Source: Clostridium sartagoforme AAU1
GTDB lineage: Bacteria; Bacillota; Clostridia; Clostridiales; Clostridiaceae
Direction of reading: 5' to 3'
Length of the DNA stretch: 64,000 nucleotides
Assembly (NCBI RefSeq): GCF_000401215.1
Contig: NZ_ASRV01000092.1
Coordinates: 20,698-84,697 of the forward strand
A program made the translations under genes and the position numbers. Shown in pieces: positions 8,819 through 16,587 of this stretch (position 1 is its first letter; each line of letters starts with the position of its first letter). The notes below the pieces were generated by a model. It was given only the letters and a program-made list of their open reading frames with translations. It was not told where the DNA came from and searched no databases.

Positions 8819-9181
8819 TTATTTCCCCCTCTTAATCATTTCTATAATATCTTCAGTAGATATATTCAGCTTTTTTGCTTCTTCAATTAGTGAAATTATA
8901 TAATTAGAATAAAACTTATCTTTTCTCTTTTGTACTAACTTTTCCTTACTTCCACTTGAAACAAACATTCCAACACCTCTTCTTTTATAAATAATTCCTT
9001 CATCCACTAATAAATTAAAGCCTTTCGCTACTGTTGCAGGATTAATTTTAAATTTTACAGATATTTCTGTTGTTGATGGTATTGCTTCATCTTCATTAAA
9101 AATTCCATTTAAAATTCCGTCTTCTATTGATTGTGCTATTTGAATATATATAGGTATTTCACTATAAAAATTTAAGTTCAT
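8819..9181 (-). CDS. GntR-family transcriptional regulator, YtrA subfamily
   Basis: 120 residues: winged helix (IPIYIQIAQSIEDGILNG, IPSTTEISVKFKINPATVAK, RRGVGMFVS) and a short helical dimerisation tail instead of a large ligand domain, as in YtrA. It heads an operon with the ABC transporter and most likely represses it. A TATAAT box (9209-9214, minus strand) precedes the gene; AT-rich dyads around 9215-9260 could be its operator but I cannot define a clean one. Confidence 0.85.
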   Translation of the reverse strand: MNLNFYSEIPIYIQIAQSIEDGILNGIFNEDEAIPSTTEISVKFKINPATVAKGFNLLVDEGIIYKRRGVGMFVSSGSKEKLVQKRKDKFYSNYIISLIEEAKKLNISTEDIIEMIKRGK

Positions 9182-9290
9182 AGCTACCTCCTTTTAACTT
9201 TATAGTATATTATATGTCATTTTAGTTGTATGGTTCATTACTTATGTAATTAACTATATAGCATTTGGTTTTTATTGTCAATAATTTTAT

Positions 9291-9318
9291 AAAAAAAGAT
9301 GATGCTATACACATCATC
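9291..9318 (-). terminator. Terminator of the sodium-dependent transporter gene
   Basis: GATGATG / CATCATC stem followed on the minus strand by seven T. Confidence 0.85.
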
Positions 9319-9344
9319 TCTCTATTCACTAATATTAATAAAAT

Positions 9345-10655
9345 TTATATACCACCATATATTATTCCAAGTACTATTACTAATACCGTTATTGTGGTGA
9401 ATCCATACTTAGAAAATAATAAAAATTTTTCTCCAACCTTCTTACTTGCTCCCATGTTTATTTCTTCTAAGATATCTTCTTTATCTCTCATAAAATAGAA
9501 AACTATAAGTACTATTAATGCTCCAAGTGGGGATATTACTATAGTTATAAAATCTGCAAAATTATTAAATAAATCCATATTTAAATTTAGAGGTATTGAT
9601 AATATAAATAATATAATTGATATTAAAATTGTAGCCTTTTTCCTACTTAATCTTGTTTGGGACATTAAAGCTTCTACTGGTCCTTCCAACATATTGATTG
9701 ATGAACTTACAGCAGCAAATATTACACTTAAGAAAAATAACATTGATAATATTTGACCTGCTGGCATTGACTTAAATATAGTTGGTAATGTTATAAATAA
9801 TAATGGTGGTCCTGACATAGGATCTAATCCAAATGCAAATACTGCTGGCATTATAACAAATGAAGCTAATAATGCAGATATAGTATCTAATATTGCTGTA
9901 CTAACTGCTGATCTTGGTATATCCATATCCTTTTCTATATAACTGCCATATACCACCATACCGCATCCATTTAGTGATACTGTAAAAAATGCTTGTCCAA
10001 GAGCCATTACCCATGTATTAATCTTAAATAGGTATTCCCACTTAGGTGTCAATAAGTATCTAACTCCTTCTATAGCTCCTGGTAATGTTAAGGATCTAAA
10101 TGCCAATAAAATAAAAATTATAAATAGTAAAGGCATTATTATTTTATTTGCCTTCTCTATACCTTTTGTGATTCCTATAACTACTATAATAAGAGCAATA
10201 ATTATAGCAATTGCATTCCATAATATAGTTTCTTTACTTCCTGAAAAGTTATTAAAGAAATTATCTATTTGTATTTTATTTATTTCTCCTGTTGTACTTA
10301 AAGTGAAATATTTAATAATCCAGCCTACAACTACGTTATAAAACATAAAAACTCCTGCTAATCCTACTGCTGGTATTGATCCTATTAATACTCCACCCTT
10401 TTTTCCCTTTTTCTTAAATGCTTCTTTTATTCCTGTTAATGATCCTCCTTGTGCTGATCTTCCAAAAGTAAACTCTGTAATAAGCCCAGTAGATCCAAGT
10501 AATAAAACAAATATAAAATATGGTATTAAAAATACCGCCCCTCCATTTTGTCCTAACCTATATGGGAACATCCAAATGTTACCTAAACCTACTGCTGCCC
10601 CTATGCAAGATATTATAAATCCTGCTCTACTTGTAAAATGCTCTCTTTTCTTCAT
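9345..10655 (-). CDS. Sodium-dependent transporter (NSS/SNF family), probable amino-acid (tyrosine?) uptake
   Basis: 436 residues with 11 membrane helices. The family N-terminal helix with Na+/substrate residues is clear (SRAGFIISCIGAAVGLGNIW, MFPYRLGQNGGAVFLIPY), and so is ALGQAFFTVSLNGCGMVVYGSY of helix 6. Bacterial members with 11 helices carry amino acids, including aromatic ones, with sodium. The gene is preceded by a 284-nt leader with a short ORF rich in tyrosine codons and a terminator hairpin just before the ribosome binding site. That arrangement suggests control by charged tRNA-Tyr and hence a tyrosine transporter; the substrate is an inference from regulation, not from the protein. 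Confidence 0.88.
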   Translation of the reverse strand: MKKREHFTSRAGFIISCIGAAVGLGNIWMFPYRLGQNGGAVFLIPYFIFVLLLGSTGLITEFTFGRSAQGGSLTGIKEAFKKKGKKGGVLIGSIPAVGLAGVFMFYNVVVGWIIKYFTLSTTGEINKIQIDNFFNNFSGSKETILWNAIAIIIALIIVVIGITKGIEKANKIIMPLLFIIFILLAFRSLTLPGAIEGVRYLLTPKWEYLFKINTWVMALGQAFFTVSLNGCGMVVYGSYIEKDMDIPRSAVSTAILDTISALLASFVIMPAVFAFGLDPMSGPPLLFITLPTIFKSMPAGQILSMLFFLSVIFAAVSSSINMLEGPVEALMSQTRLSRKKATILISIILFILSIPLNLNMDLFNNFADFITIVISPLGALIVLIVFYFMRDKEDILEEINMGASKKVGEKFLLFSKYGFTTITVLVIVLGIIYGGI

Positions 10656-10682
10656 AACCTACATTCCTCCTTGTTTATATAT

Positions 10683-10711
10683 AAAAAAACCACATAGTTT
10701 CTACTATGTGG
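10683..10711 (-). terminator. Leader terminator hairpin (attenuator) of the transporter gene
   Basis: On the minus strand a 9-bp stem CCACATAGT / ACTATGTGG with tetraloop (10690-10711) is followed by seven T (10689-10683), only about 27 nt before the start codon. A terminator at this place must be read through for expression. Confidence 0.85.
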
Positions 10712-10737
10712 TAAATAAACAGGAATTTAAACAAATA

Positions 10738-10760
10738 CCACACAGTATTTATCTATGTGG
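10738..10760 (-). promoter_or_regulatory. Competing hairpin (candidate anti-terminator element)
   Basis: Read on the minus strand: CCACATAG, 7-nt loop, CTGTGTGG. Its 3' arm can pair equally well (with G-U) with the 5' arm CCACATAG of the terminator. The four arms therefore form the 1:2 / 2:3 / 3:4 layout of a classical attenuator. Confidence 0.6.
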
Positions 10761-10871
10761 TTAAATTATCTCTATAAATTTGAGCATAATTAATAACTTA
10801 TAACCATCACAGATACAAACCTTAAATCTTGCTTATGGCTTGCATCTATAATTAATTTATAAATACAAGTC

Positions 10872-10940
10872 CTATCTATAATAGCTATAATAATAATTTA
10901 TATTAACTTTTATTTTTTTAAAGTTAATTATTTTGCTCAT
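10872..10940 (-). CDS. Tyrosine-rich leader peptide (22 aa)
   Basis: A short ORF with ATG at 10940 and AGGAG seven nt upstream (10948-10952). It encodes 22 residues beginning MSKIINFKK and ending NYYYSYYR, with five tyrosine codons among the last seven. It lies in the leader of the sodium-dependent transporter, 111 nt before the hairpin pair. Between them the RNA can form GAUGCAAGCC / GGUUUGUAUC, or instead pair the sequence just after the leader stop (CUUGUAU) with AUGCAAG, so ribosome position could be relayed downstream. There is no T-box sequence. The remaining upstream stretch to 11139 shows no gene, only the promoter region of the divergent ABC-F gene. Confidence 0.7.
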   Translation of the reverse strand: MSKIINFKKIKVNINYYYSYYR

Positions 10941-11139
10941 TTTTATTCTCCTAAAAGTATATTTTAATAAATACTATCATCTCTATACATATGTGTCAAT
11001 CCTTATAAAATATAAAGTTTAAAGAATTTTCTATGTTTTCCTTAAATTTTCTAAATATTATTTTATCTTTCAATGAAATTATGTTGAGTTTATGGTATAA
11101 TAACGAAATGAATAAGATTAGAAATGAGGTATGTTTTCA

Positions 11140-12750
11140 GTGATAACTGTATCGAACGTAAGTTTAAGATTTGGTGGCCGTAAGCTATTCGAAGATGTAA
11201 ATATAAAATTTAATCCTGGTAACTGTTATGGTGTTATAGGTGCTAACGGTGCTGGTAAAAGTACATTTTTAAAAATATTATCTGGAGAAATTGAACCAAA
11301 TACAGGAGATGTTTCTATTCCTGCTAATACAAGAATGTCTGTTTTAAAACAAGATCATTATGAATATGATGAGTTTGAAGTTTTACAAACAGTAATAATG
11401 GGTAACAAAAGATTATATGAAATAATGGAAGAAAAGGATGCTTTATATGCCAAAGCTGATTTTTCTGATGAAGATGGTATAAGAGCTTCTGAACTTGAAG
11501 GTGAATTTGCTGATATGAACGGTTGGGAAGCTGAATCAGATGCTTCTTCTTTACTTCAAGGTTTAGGAATAGGAACTGACATGCACTATAAAAGGATGTC
11601 AGAGCTTGTAGGAGGAGAGAAGGTTAAAGTTCTTCTAGCTCAAGCATTATTTGGAAACCCTGGAATACTAATTCTGGATGAGCCTACTAACCATTTAGAC
11701 ATACAATCAATAAACTGGCTTGAAGATTTCCTTTTAAGATTTGAAGGAACTGTAATAGTTGTATCCCATGATAGACATTTCTTAAATACAGTATGTACTG
11801 TAATGGCTGATGTTGACTTTGGTAAAATCAAGTTATATGTTGGTAACTATGACTTCTGGTATGAATCAAGCCAATTAGCATTACAAATGTCTAAGGATCA
11901 AAATAAGAAAAAAGAAGAAAAAATTAAAGAATTACAAGACTTTATTGCTAGATTTAGTGCTAATGCTTCTAAATCTAAACAAGCTACTTCTCGTAAGAAG
12001 TTATTAGATAAGATAACATTAGATGATATACAGCCTTCAAGCAGAAGATATCCTTTCGTTGGATTTAAACCTGAAAGAGAAGTTGGTAATGAAATTTTAA
12101 CAGTTGAAGGACTAACTAAGACTATTGATGGAGTTAAGGTCTTAGATAATGTTAGCTTTAGAGTTAATAAAGAAGATAAAATTGCTTTAATTGGTGATAA
12201 TGATATTGCTGTCACAACTTTATTTAAAATACTAAATGGAGAAATGGAAGCAGACAGTGGAGAATTCAAATGGGGAATAACTATAACAAAATCTTACTTC
12301 CCTAAAGATAATAATGAATTCTTTGATGGCTGTGACTTAAGCCTTGTAGACTGGTTAAGACAATACTCTGGTAACACTGTAGAAGAGCAATCAGAATCTT
12401 ACTTAAGAGGATTCCTTGGAAGAATGTTATTCTCTGGTGAAGAAGCATTAAAGAAAGCTAGTGTTTTATCAGGAGGAGAAAAGGTTAGATGTATGTTATC
12501 TAGAATGATGTTATCATCTGCTAACGTACTAATGCTAGATCAACCTACAAACCACTTAGACCTTGAATCTATAACTGCTGTTAATAATGGCTTAAGAGAT
12601 TATAAGAGTGTACTTTTATTTGCTTCTCACGACCATCAATTTATACAAACTATTGCAAATAGAATAATTGATATAAAAGAAAATGGTTCAATAGTAGATA
12701 GAGCAATGACATATGATGAATACTTAGAGTTTTCTGGAAAAGCTAAATAA
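11140..12750 (+). CDS. ABC-F ATPase (YbiT/YkpA-like) with a degenerate second ATP site
   Basis: I choose GTG 11140 (GAGG ten nt upstream; ATG 11131 is only one nt from it), giving MITVSNVSLRFGG and 536 residues. The first nucleotide-binding domain is complete: GANGAGKST at 34-42, signature LVGGEKVKV, Walker B LILDEPTNHLD. A linker rich in Lys (about 245-290) joins the second domain, where the P-loop reads GDNDIAVTTLF (Gly-Lys replaced by Ala-Val) and Walker B reads MLDQPTNHLD (catalytic Glu replaced by Gln); signature LSGGEKVR is kept. ABC-F proteins act on the ribosome E-site as translation factors or antibiotic protectors. No transmembrane parts. A TATAAT at 11096-11101 serves as -10. Confidence 0.85.
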   Translation: MITVSNVSLRFGGRKLFEDVNIKFNPGNCYGVIGANGAGKSTFLKILSGEIEPNTGDVSIPANTRMSVLKQDHYEYDEFEVLQTVIMGNKRLYEIMEEKDALYAKADFSDEDGIRASELEGEFADMNGWEAESDASSLLQGLGIGTDMHYKRMSELVGGEKVKVLLAQALFGNPGILILDEPTNHLDIQSINWLEDFLLRFEGTVIVVSHDRHFLNTVCTVMADVDFGKIKLYVGNYDFWYESSQLALQMSKDQNKKKEEKIKELQDFIARFSANASKSKQATSRKKLLDKITLDDIQPSSRRYPFVGFKPEREVGNEILTVEGLTKTIDGVKVLDNVSFRVNKEDKIALIGDNDIAVTTLFKILNGEMEADSGEFKWGITITKSYFPKDNNEFFDGCDLSLVDWLRQYSGNTVEEQSESYLRGFLGRMLFSGEEALKKASVLSGGEKVRCMLSRMMLSSANVLMLDQPTNHLDLESITAVNNGLRDYKSVLLFASHDHQFIQTIANRIIDIKENGSIVDRAMTYDEYLEFSGKAK

Positions 12751-12775
12751 GCTAATAAAAATAGCTATATAGTAT

Positions 12776-12810
12776 AAAATAGGATACCGTTTTTGGTATC
12801 CTATTTTTTT
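12776..12810 (+). terminator. Terminator of the ABC-F gene
   Basis: AAATAGGATACC / GGTATCCTATTT hairpin followed by a T-run. Confidence 0.9.
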
Positions 12811-12916
12811 ATATTACTTCAACAACTCTTTTTTCTCGTCTTTTCTATTAACTCATCTCTGTAATTCTTTTAATTTATTATAGCCATTAATCTATGAATT
12901 ATCTATAAATTAAAAT

Positions 12917-14260
12917 TTAAAGCCCATTAACTTCTGCCCCTACTTCTTCTTTTTTACTTATTATAAACATAATACTTATTCCTAAAGTAATAACCTCAGC
13001 CAAAGGAATAGTAAGCCATACCCCTGTCATTCCTAAGAAATTAGGTAATAATAATATCAATGGAATTACTATAACCAAACCCCTCATCATTGAAATAGCA
13101 AATGATTTTCTTGGCTTATTAATAGATGCAAAAAAGGATGTAGTTACAATGTTTATTCCCATAATAATAAATGCACTAAAATAAATATTAATTCCTTTTA
13201 CAGCCATAGATAATAATTCTGCATTTCCCTCGTTATTAAATAGGTTGACTATTTCCTCGGAAAAATTAAAGCTTAATAAGTAACATAACATACCTAGTAC
13301 TAATGATAGTATTAATCCATATTTATATATAAATTTGATATCTTTAAGTTTCCCTTCTCCATAACTTTTACTAATTATAGGCTGAATACCTTGAGCTATT
13401 CCTGTAAAAATTGCTACTACTATTAAAGCTAAATTTGCAATTATTCCATAAGCAGCAACTCCTATATTGTAAGATATTCTAAGAATAGTAAAATTAAATA
13501 TTAATATTATTATCCCAGAAGAGAATTCAGTGATAAAAGAAGGTATTCCTAGTGAAATTATGCTTTTTATATCCCCCCTATTAAATTTACATTTAATAAG
13601 TTTAAAGTTATTTTTCTTTCTTATAAAATGAATTGATAATACAGCTAAGCTTAATATTGGTGTAGCTCCTGTTGCAATAGCAGCTCCAAACATTCCAAGC
13701 TTAAATGGAAATATAAATATATAATCCAAAACTATATTACTTAAGCTTCCTAAAATCATTGCTACCATAGCTAAATTAGGTTCATTATCATTTCTTACAA
13801 AAATAGTTACTATATTATTTAATATAAATACACATGAAAAAGATAAAAGTGTTTTTAGATAACTTCCTGCTAATGGAATTACAGTTTCATCTGCTCCTAA
13901 AACTTTTACAATATCATAAGAAAATAAAATTCCAATTACAGTTATAATTATACCCACTATAATGCCCATAAATATTGCATGCGTAAATATCCTATTTGCT
14001 CCTTGTTTATTTCCCTTACCCATTTGTATAGAGTACCTTATTCCTGCACCCATACCTATCATTAACCCTATACCACTAACTAAACTCCATAAAGGTAATA
14101 CTAAGTTTAGAGCAGTTAATCCAATACTACCTACTCCATTTGCAATAAAAAATGTATCCGCAAGTATATAAAAAGAAAGTCCTATCATACTAATTATATT
14201 AAGTGATACATACCTTACAAATTTTTTAACAATACTATTATTCAATTTATAATTTCTCAT
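12917..14260 (-). CDS. MATE-family multidrug efflux protein
   Basis: 447 residues with 12 membrane helices in two MatE halves (first: SLNIISMIGLSFYILADTFF; GIGLMIGMGAGIRYSIQMGK; second from about residue 235: ISLGIPSFITEFSSGIIILI). It should exchange cations for drugs or metabolites across the membrane. Start ATG is preceded by GAGGAGG. Upstream is a strong promoter and a terminator-containing leader with an eight-codon ORF, so its expression seems to be set by transcription read-through. The pump lies directly downstream of an [Fe-S] membrane operon but has its own promoter. Confidence 0.85.
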   Translation of the reverse strand: MRNYKLNNSIVKKFVRYVSLNIISMIGLSFYILADTFFIANGVGSIGLTALNLVLPLWSLVSGIGLMIGMGAGIRYSIQMGKGNKQGANRIFTHAIFMGIIVGIIITVIGILFSYDIVKVLGADETVIPLAGSYLKTLLSFSCVFILNNIVTIFVRNDNEPNLAMVAMILGSLSNIVLDYIFIFPFKLGMFGAAIATGATPILSLAVLSIHFIRKKNNFKLIKCKFNRGDIKSIISLGIPSFITEFSSGIIILIFNFTILRISYNIGVAAYGIIANLALIVVAIFTGIAQGIQPIISKSYGEGKLKDIKFIYKYGLILSLVLGMLCYLLSFNFSEEIVNLFNNEGNAELLSMAVKGINIYFSAFIIMGINIVTTSFFASINKPRKSFAISMMRGLVIVIPLILLLPNFLGMTGVWLTIPLAEVITLGISIMFIISKKEEVGAEVNGL

Positions 14261-14277
14261 ATAGTTACCTCCTCATA

Positions 14278-14335
14278 AAAATAAAAGCATTAGATGATTC
14301 ATACCCAAAGGCCTAATGGTATGAATCCCTAATGC
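14278..14335 (-). terminator. Attenuator terminator in the MATE leader
   Basis: Minus-strand hairpin GCATTAG..GATTCATACC / GGTATGAATC..CTAATGC (14287-14335) followed by TTTTATTTTT, ending about 18 nt before the MATE start codon and next to its GAGGAGG. Must be bypassed for expression. Confidence 0.85.
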
Positions 14336-14338
14336 TTC

Positions 14339-14365
14339 TTATACAAATATAATGTCCGGCGACAT
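14339..14365 (-). CDS. Possible eight-residue leader peptide MSPDIIFV
   Basis: ATG at 14365 with a weak GAG five nt upstream; the stop codon lies three nt before the 5' arm of the terminator stem. A ribosome stalled at or near the stop would cover that arm and prevent the terminator, the usual mechanism for drug-induced attenuators ahead of resistance genes. The ORF is lost in the second copy of the leader (ATG to ATA and an early TAG). Existence of translation is inferred. Confidence 0.4.
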   Translation of the reverse strand: MSPDIIFV

Positions 14366-14393
14366 AAATACTCTAAACTATTTAACTAAAATT

Positions 14394-14422
14394 ATTTTAT
14401 TAAAATTTAATATCATTGTCAA
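14394..14422 (-). promoter_or_regulatory. Sigma-A promoter of the MATE leader
   Basis: TTGACA (14422-14417), 17-bp spacer, TAAAAT (14399-14394). Transcription would begin near 14387, giving a leader of about 127 nt. Confidence 0.8.
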
Positions 14423-14454
14423 TATGGAAATTTTCTGGACCTCAGAGGTAAAAC

Positions 14455-15048
14455 TCAAACATTCTTATTTAATTTATTCTTTATAATGCATATTCCTTGA
14501 GTTGCTGTACCCATTGGACAATATACGCACCATGACCTAGGCTTATATAAAAGCATTGTAATAATTCCGATTATAGTAGATGTAAGCATTATACTATAAA
14601 ATCCAAATGCAAATTGAGCAATCCATGGAGTTATATTTGATAAATCATTAAATTTCCACGGTACCTTAAATGTCCAAATAAGAGTAATTATTTCTTTTAA
14701 ATTGTTAGTTCCATTAAAAACTAAGTAAGTGCTAAATAACATATTAGCAAACATAGATAAAAAGAATATTAAAAAGCCATATCTAAACCACTTTGTCTTT
14801 AGAAATTTAGGAATTGGCTTATTTCTTGAAAATTTAGTTCCCATTAGCTTCAATAGTTGTCCCCTTCCACAATATATATTACAATAAGCTTTATTACCCT
14901 TAGTAAAACTTATTATTAGCGGAACTAAAAAGCATATTAGTCCAAGCCAAGCAAATAGTATATTAAATAACCCTAAAGTTAAATATAAAATAGTTGCAAT
15001 CCATAAATAATTATACCACTTCTTTTTGTTTTTACTTTCAATTTTCAT
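14455..15048 (-). CDS. [4Fe-4S] membrane protein of the NapH/NosR type
   Basis: 197 residues with four to five membrane helices. Two cysteine clusters face the cytosol: NAYCNIYCGRGQLLKL (about 54-68) and, at the C terminus, WCVYCPMGTATQGIC. This is the polyferredoxin-like NapH/NosR/CcoG-type core, here short and without the usual extra 8Fe domain, which is supplied by the ferredoxin gene 2 nt upstream. Together they probably move electrons from a soluble donor through the membrane protein to an unknown acceptor. The terminal reductase is not encoded here. Confidence 0.72.
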   Translation of the reverse strand: MKIESKNKKKWYNYLWIATILYLTLGLFNILFAWLGLICFLVPLIISFTKGNKAYCNIYCGRGQLLKLMGTKFSRNKPIPKFLKTKWFRYGFLIFFLSMFANMLFSTYLVFNGTNNLKEIITLIWTFKVPWKFNDLSNITPWIAQFAFGFYSIMLTSTIIGIITMLLYKPRSWCVYCPMGTATQGICIIKNKLNKNV

Positions 15049-15050
15049 AA

Positions 15051-15260
15051 CTAACTTTCCCCTCCCCTTATCTCAATAATAGATGAAGGGCATACATTTG
15101 CACACTTAGAACATCCAACACATTTGTCAAAATCAACTTTTGCATAAATCCCCTTATATACAGTGATTGCATTTAGCGGACAATTTTTCTGACATTCTCC
15201 ACATGCAACACAATATTTTGTGTCCACATAAGCCTTTTTTCTAATTATTTGTCTAGACAT
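15051..15260 (-). CDS. Ferredoxin with two [4Fe-4S] clusters
   Basis: 69 residues with two CxxCxxCxxxC motifs (CVACGECQKNCP and CVGCSKCANVCP), typical of bacterial 8Fe ferredoxins. RBS GGGGAGG precedes the ATG. It is the first gene of a two-gene operon with the membrane [4Fe-4S] protein. An FNR/CRP-like palindrome centred about 41 bp upstream of the predicted transcription start suggests activation by a redox or NO-sensing regulator of that family. Confidence 0.85.
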   Translation of the reverse strand: MSRQIIRKKAYVDTKYCVACGECQKNCPLNAITVYKGIYAKVDFDKCVGCSKCANVCPSSIIEIRGGES

Positions 15261-15294
15261 AATATTCCTCCCCTAAAATATAAGTATAATTCAA

Positions 15295-15337
15295 ATTATA
15301 TGTTTATTTCTTAATTTAAACTGTAACAAAGTCACAG
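15295..15337 (-). promoter_or_regulatory. FNR/CRP-type activator site and -10 box
   Basis: CTGTAACAAAGTCACAG (15321-15337) is a 7-N3-7 inverted repeat with one mismatch, similar to half-sites of the CRP/FNR superfamily (TGTGAC). TATAAT lies at 15300-15295, 20 bp further; the site would be centred near -41, the class II activator position. No -35 box is visible. Confidence 0.5.
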
Positions 15338-15471
15338 AGCTCATGAACTTTATTACAAAATAACTAAATTAAATTGTTTTATTTCTATGGATAATATAAA
15401 TTTATGTACAACCAGTTAATATGAGAACTTGATTAATCTCTATATTTGCAATTGCAGTTTTATCTCTTAAT

Positions 15472-15617
15472 AACAATAAAAGCATTAGATTATTCATACT
15501 AAAAGGCCTAATGGTATGAATCTCTAATGCTTCTTATATAAATATTACGTCTGGCTATATAAATACTCACAACTACTTAATTAAAATTACTTTATTAAAA
15601 TATAATATTATTGTCAA
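15472..15617 (-). repeat. Second, decayed copy of the MATE-type promoter and attenuator leader
   Basis: This stretch repeats 14278-14422 in the same orientation. Promoter TTGACA (15617-15612), 17 bp, TAAAGT (15594-15589); hairpin at 15482-15530 with the same loop motif CATTAGGCC and T-rich tail. The stem is imperfect (GATTCATACC against AGTATGAATA) and the short ORF has lost its start. Transcripts would run toward the ferredoxin gene 220 nt away. The rest of the 15261-15649 gap carries only the FNR-like site and promoter; I see no gene in it. Confidence 0.75.
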
Positions 15618-15649
15618 TATGGAAATTTTCTGAATCCCATGGTTAAAAT

Positions 15650-16548
15650 TTAAAAATCTTTATTTGCTAATGCTCCATATAAATTAGCATCTTTTAAAAA
15701 TAAGCACTTCTTTAGGTTAGGTAAAAATCTACTTATATCCATTATTACATGAAAAGTATTATATGTTACTTCTCTCAGAATTTCTTCTAAGTTTTCATAT
15801 ATTCGCTCTATAAAATCTTCTTGCTGTGATACAGCCCCCCTATTAATATTATTTCAGGATCATACATAAATCTCATATTATAAATTCCTATCGCTAAGTT
15901 TCTATAAAAATTATCTATAGCTTCCTTACAAACTTTATCTCCATTCTTACTCATTTCAAAAATTTCTTTTCCTTCAATCGAATCATTATTTAAAGCTAAC
16001 CTTACTCTTTTAACTAACGACCCTACTGATGCATTATCGCTAAATGTTTGATATAAGTTATTTTCTTGATTAGTAATCATAAAACCAAATTCTCCACCAA
16101 ATAAGCTAGCTCCATAGTGAATCTTTCTATCCTTTATTATTGAAGCTCCAACACCTGTTCCGATAACTAAGGAAAGAAAGTCATTATGTTCTCTTCCATT
16201 ACCAAACATTAATTCACATAAGGCTGCACAATTTGCATCATTTTCTATACTAATTGGTAATCCTAATCTTTCTTCCAGCTTGTCCTTCCAACTAAATCCA
16301 TGAATACACGTTAAAGCACTAAAACCATATATTATACCACTACTTGTATCTACCGATCCTGGAGCACTTATACATACTCCCTTAATATCAAATTTATTTT
16401 TATATTCATTGACTACATCTTCAATTAAATTAAGTAAATAATTTATATCATTTTTACTTTTATGAATTGCATAATTATTTAATATTAAATCCCCATTGAT
16501 TGCAGCAGATTTTATTTCTGTACCACCTATATCAAAACAAGCATACAT
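15650..16548 (-). pseudogene. ROK-family sugar kinase, split by a frameshift
   Basis: Phosphate-binding loop DIGGTEIKSA at residues 6-15, substrate-site ENDANCAALCELMFG and catalytic-region GTGVGASII are present. The frame breaks in the C run 15835-15840: adding one C gives IGGAVSQQEDFIERIYENLE and continues to a stop at 15650, about 299 residues, normal for ROK kinases. The usual zinc motif GHxxxxxxGCxCGxxGC is absent (GGEFGFMIT stands there), as in some beta-glucoside or fructo-type ROK kinases. It is the last gene of the GH1-PTS operon and probably phosphorylates the free sugar released by the phospho-glycosidase. The break may be a sequencing error. Confidence 0.8.
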
Positions 16549-16587
16549 AATTCTTCTCCTTATATATTACTAATAATAAAATATCCC

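Noticed and set aside
10560..10960. T-box or known riboswitch upstream of the sodium-dependent transporter
   Set aside because: No AGGGTGG-type T-box core or other conserved element is present; the leader ORF and hairpin pair explain it better.
11898..12269. Minus-strand frame inside the ABC-F gene
   Set aside because: Shadow of the sense gene, no RBS or homology.
14278..14460. Purine, guanidine or other known riboswitch before the MATE gene
   Set aside because: The conserved core sequences of these classes are not there; only promoter, short ORF and terminator can be supported.
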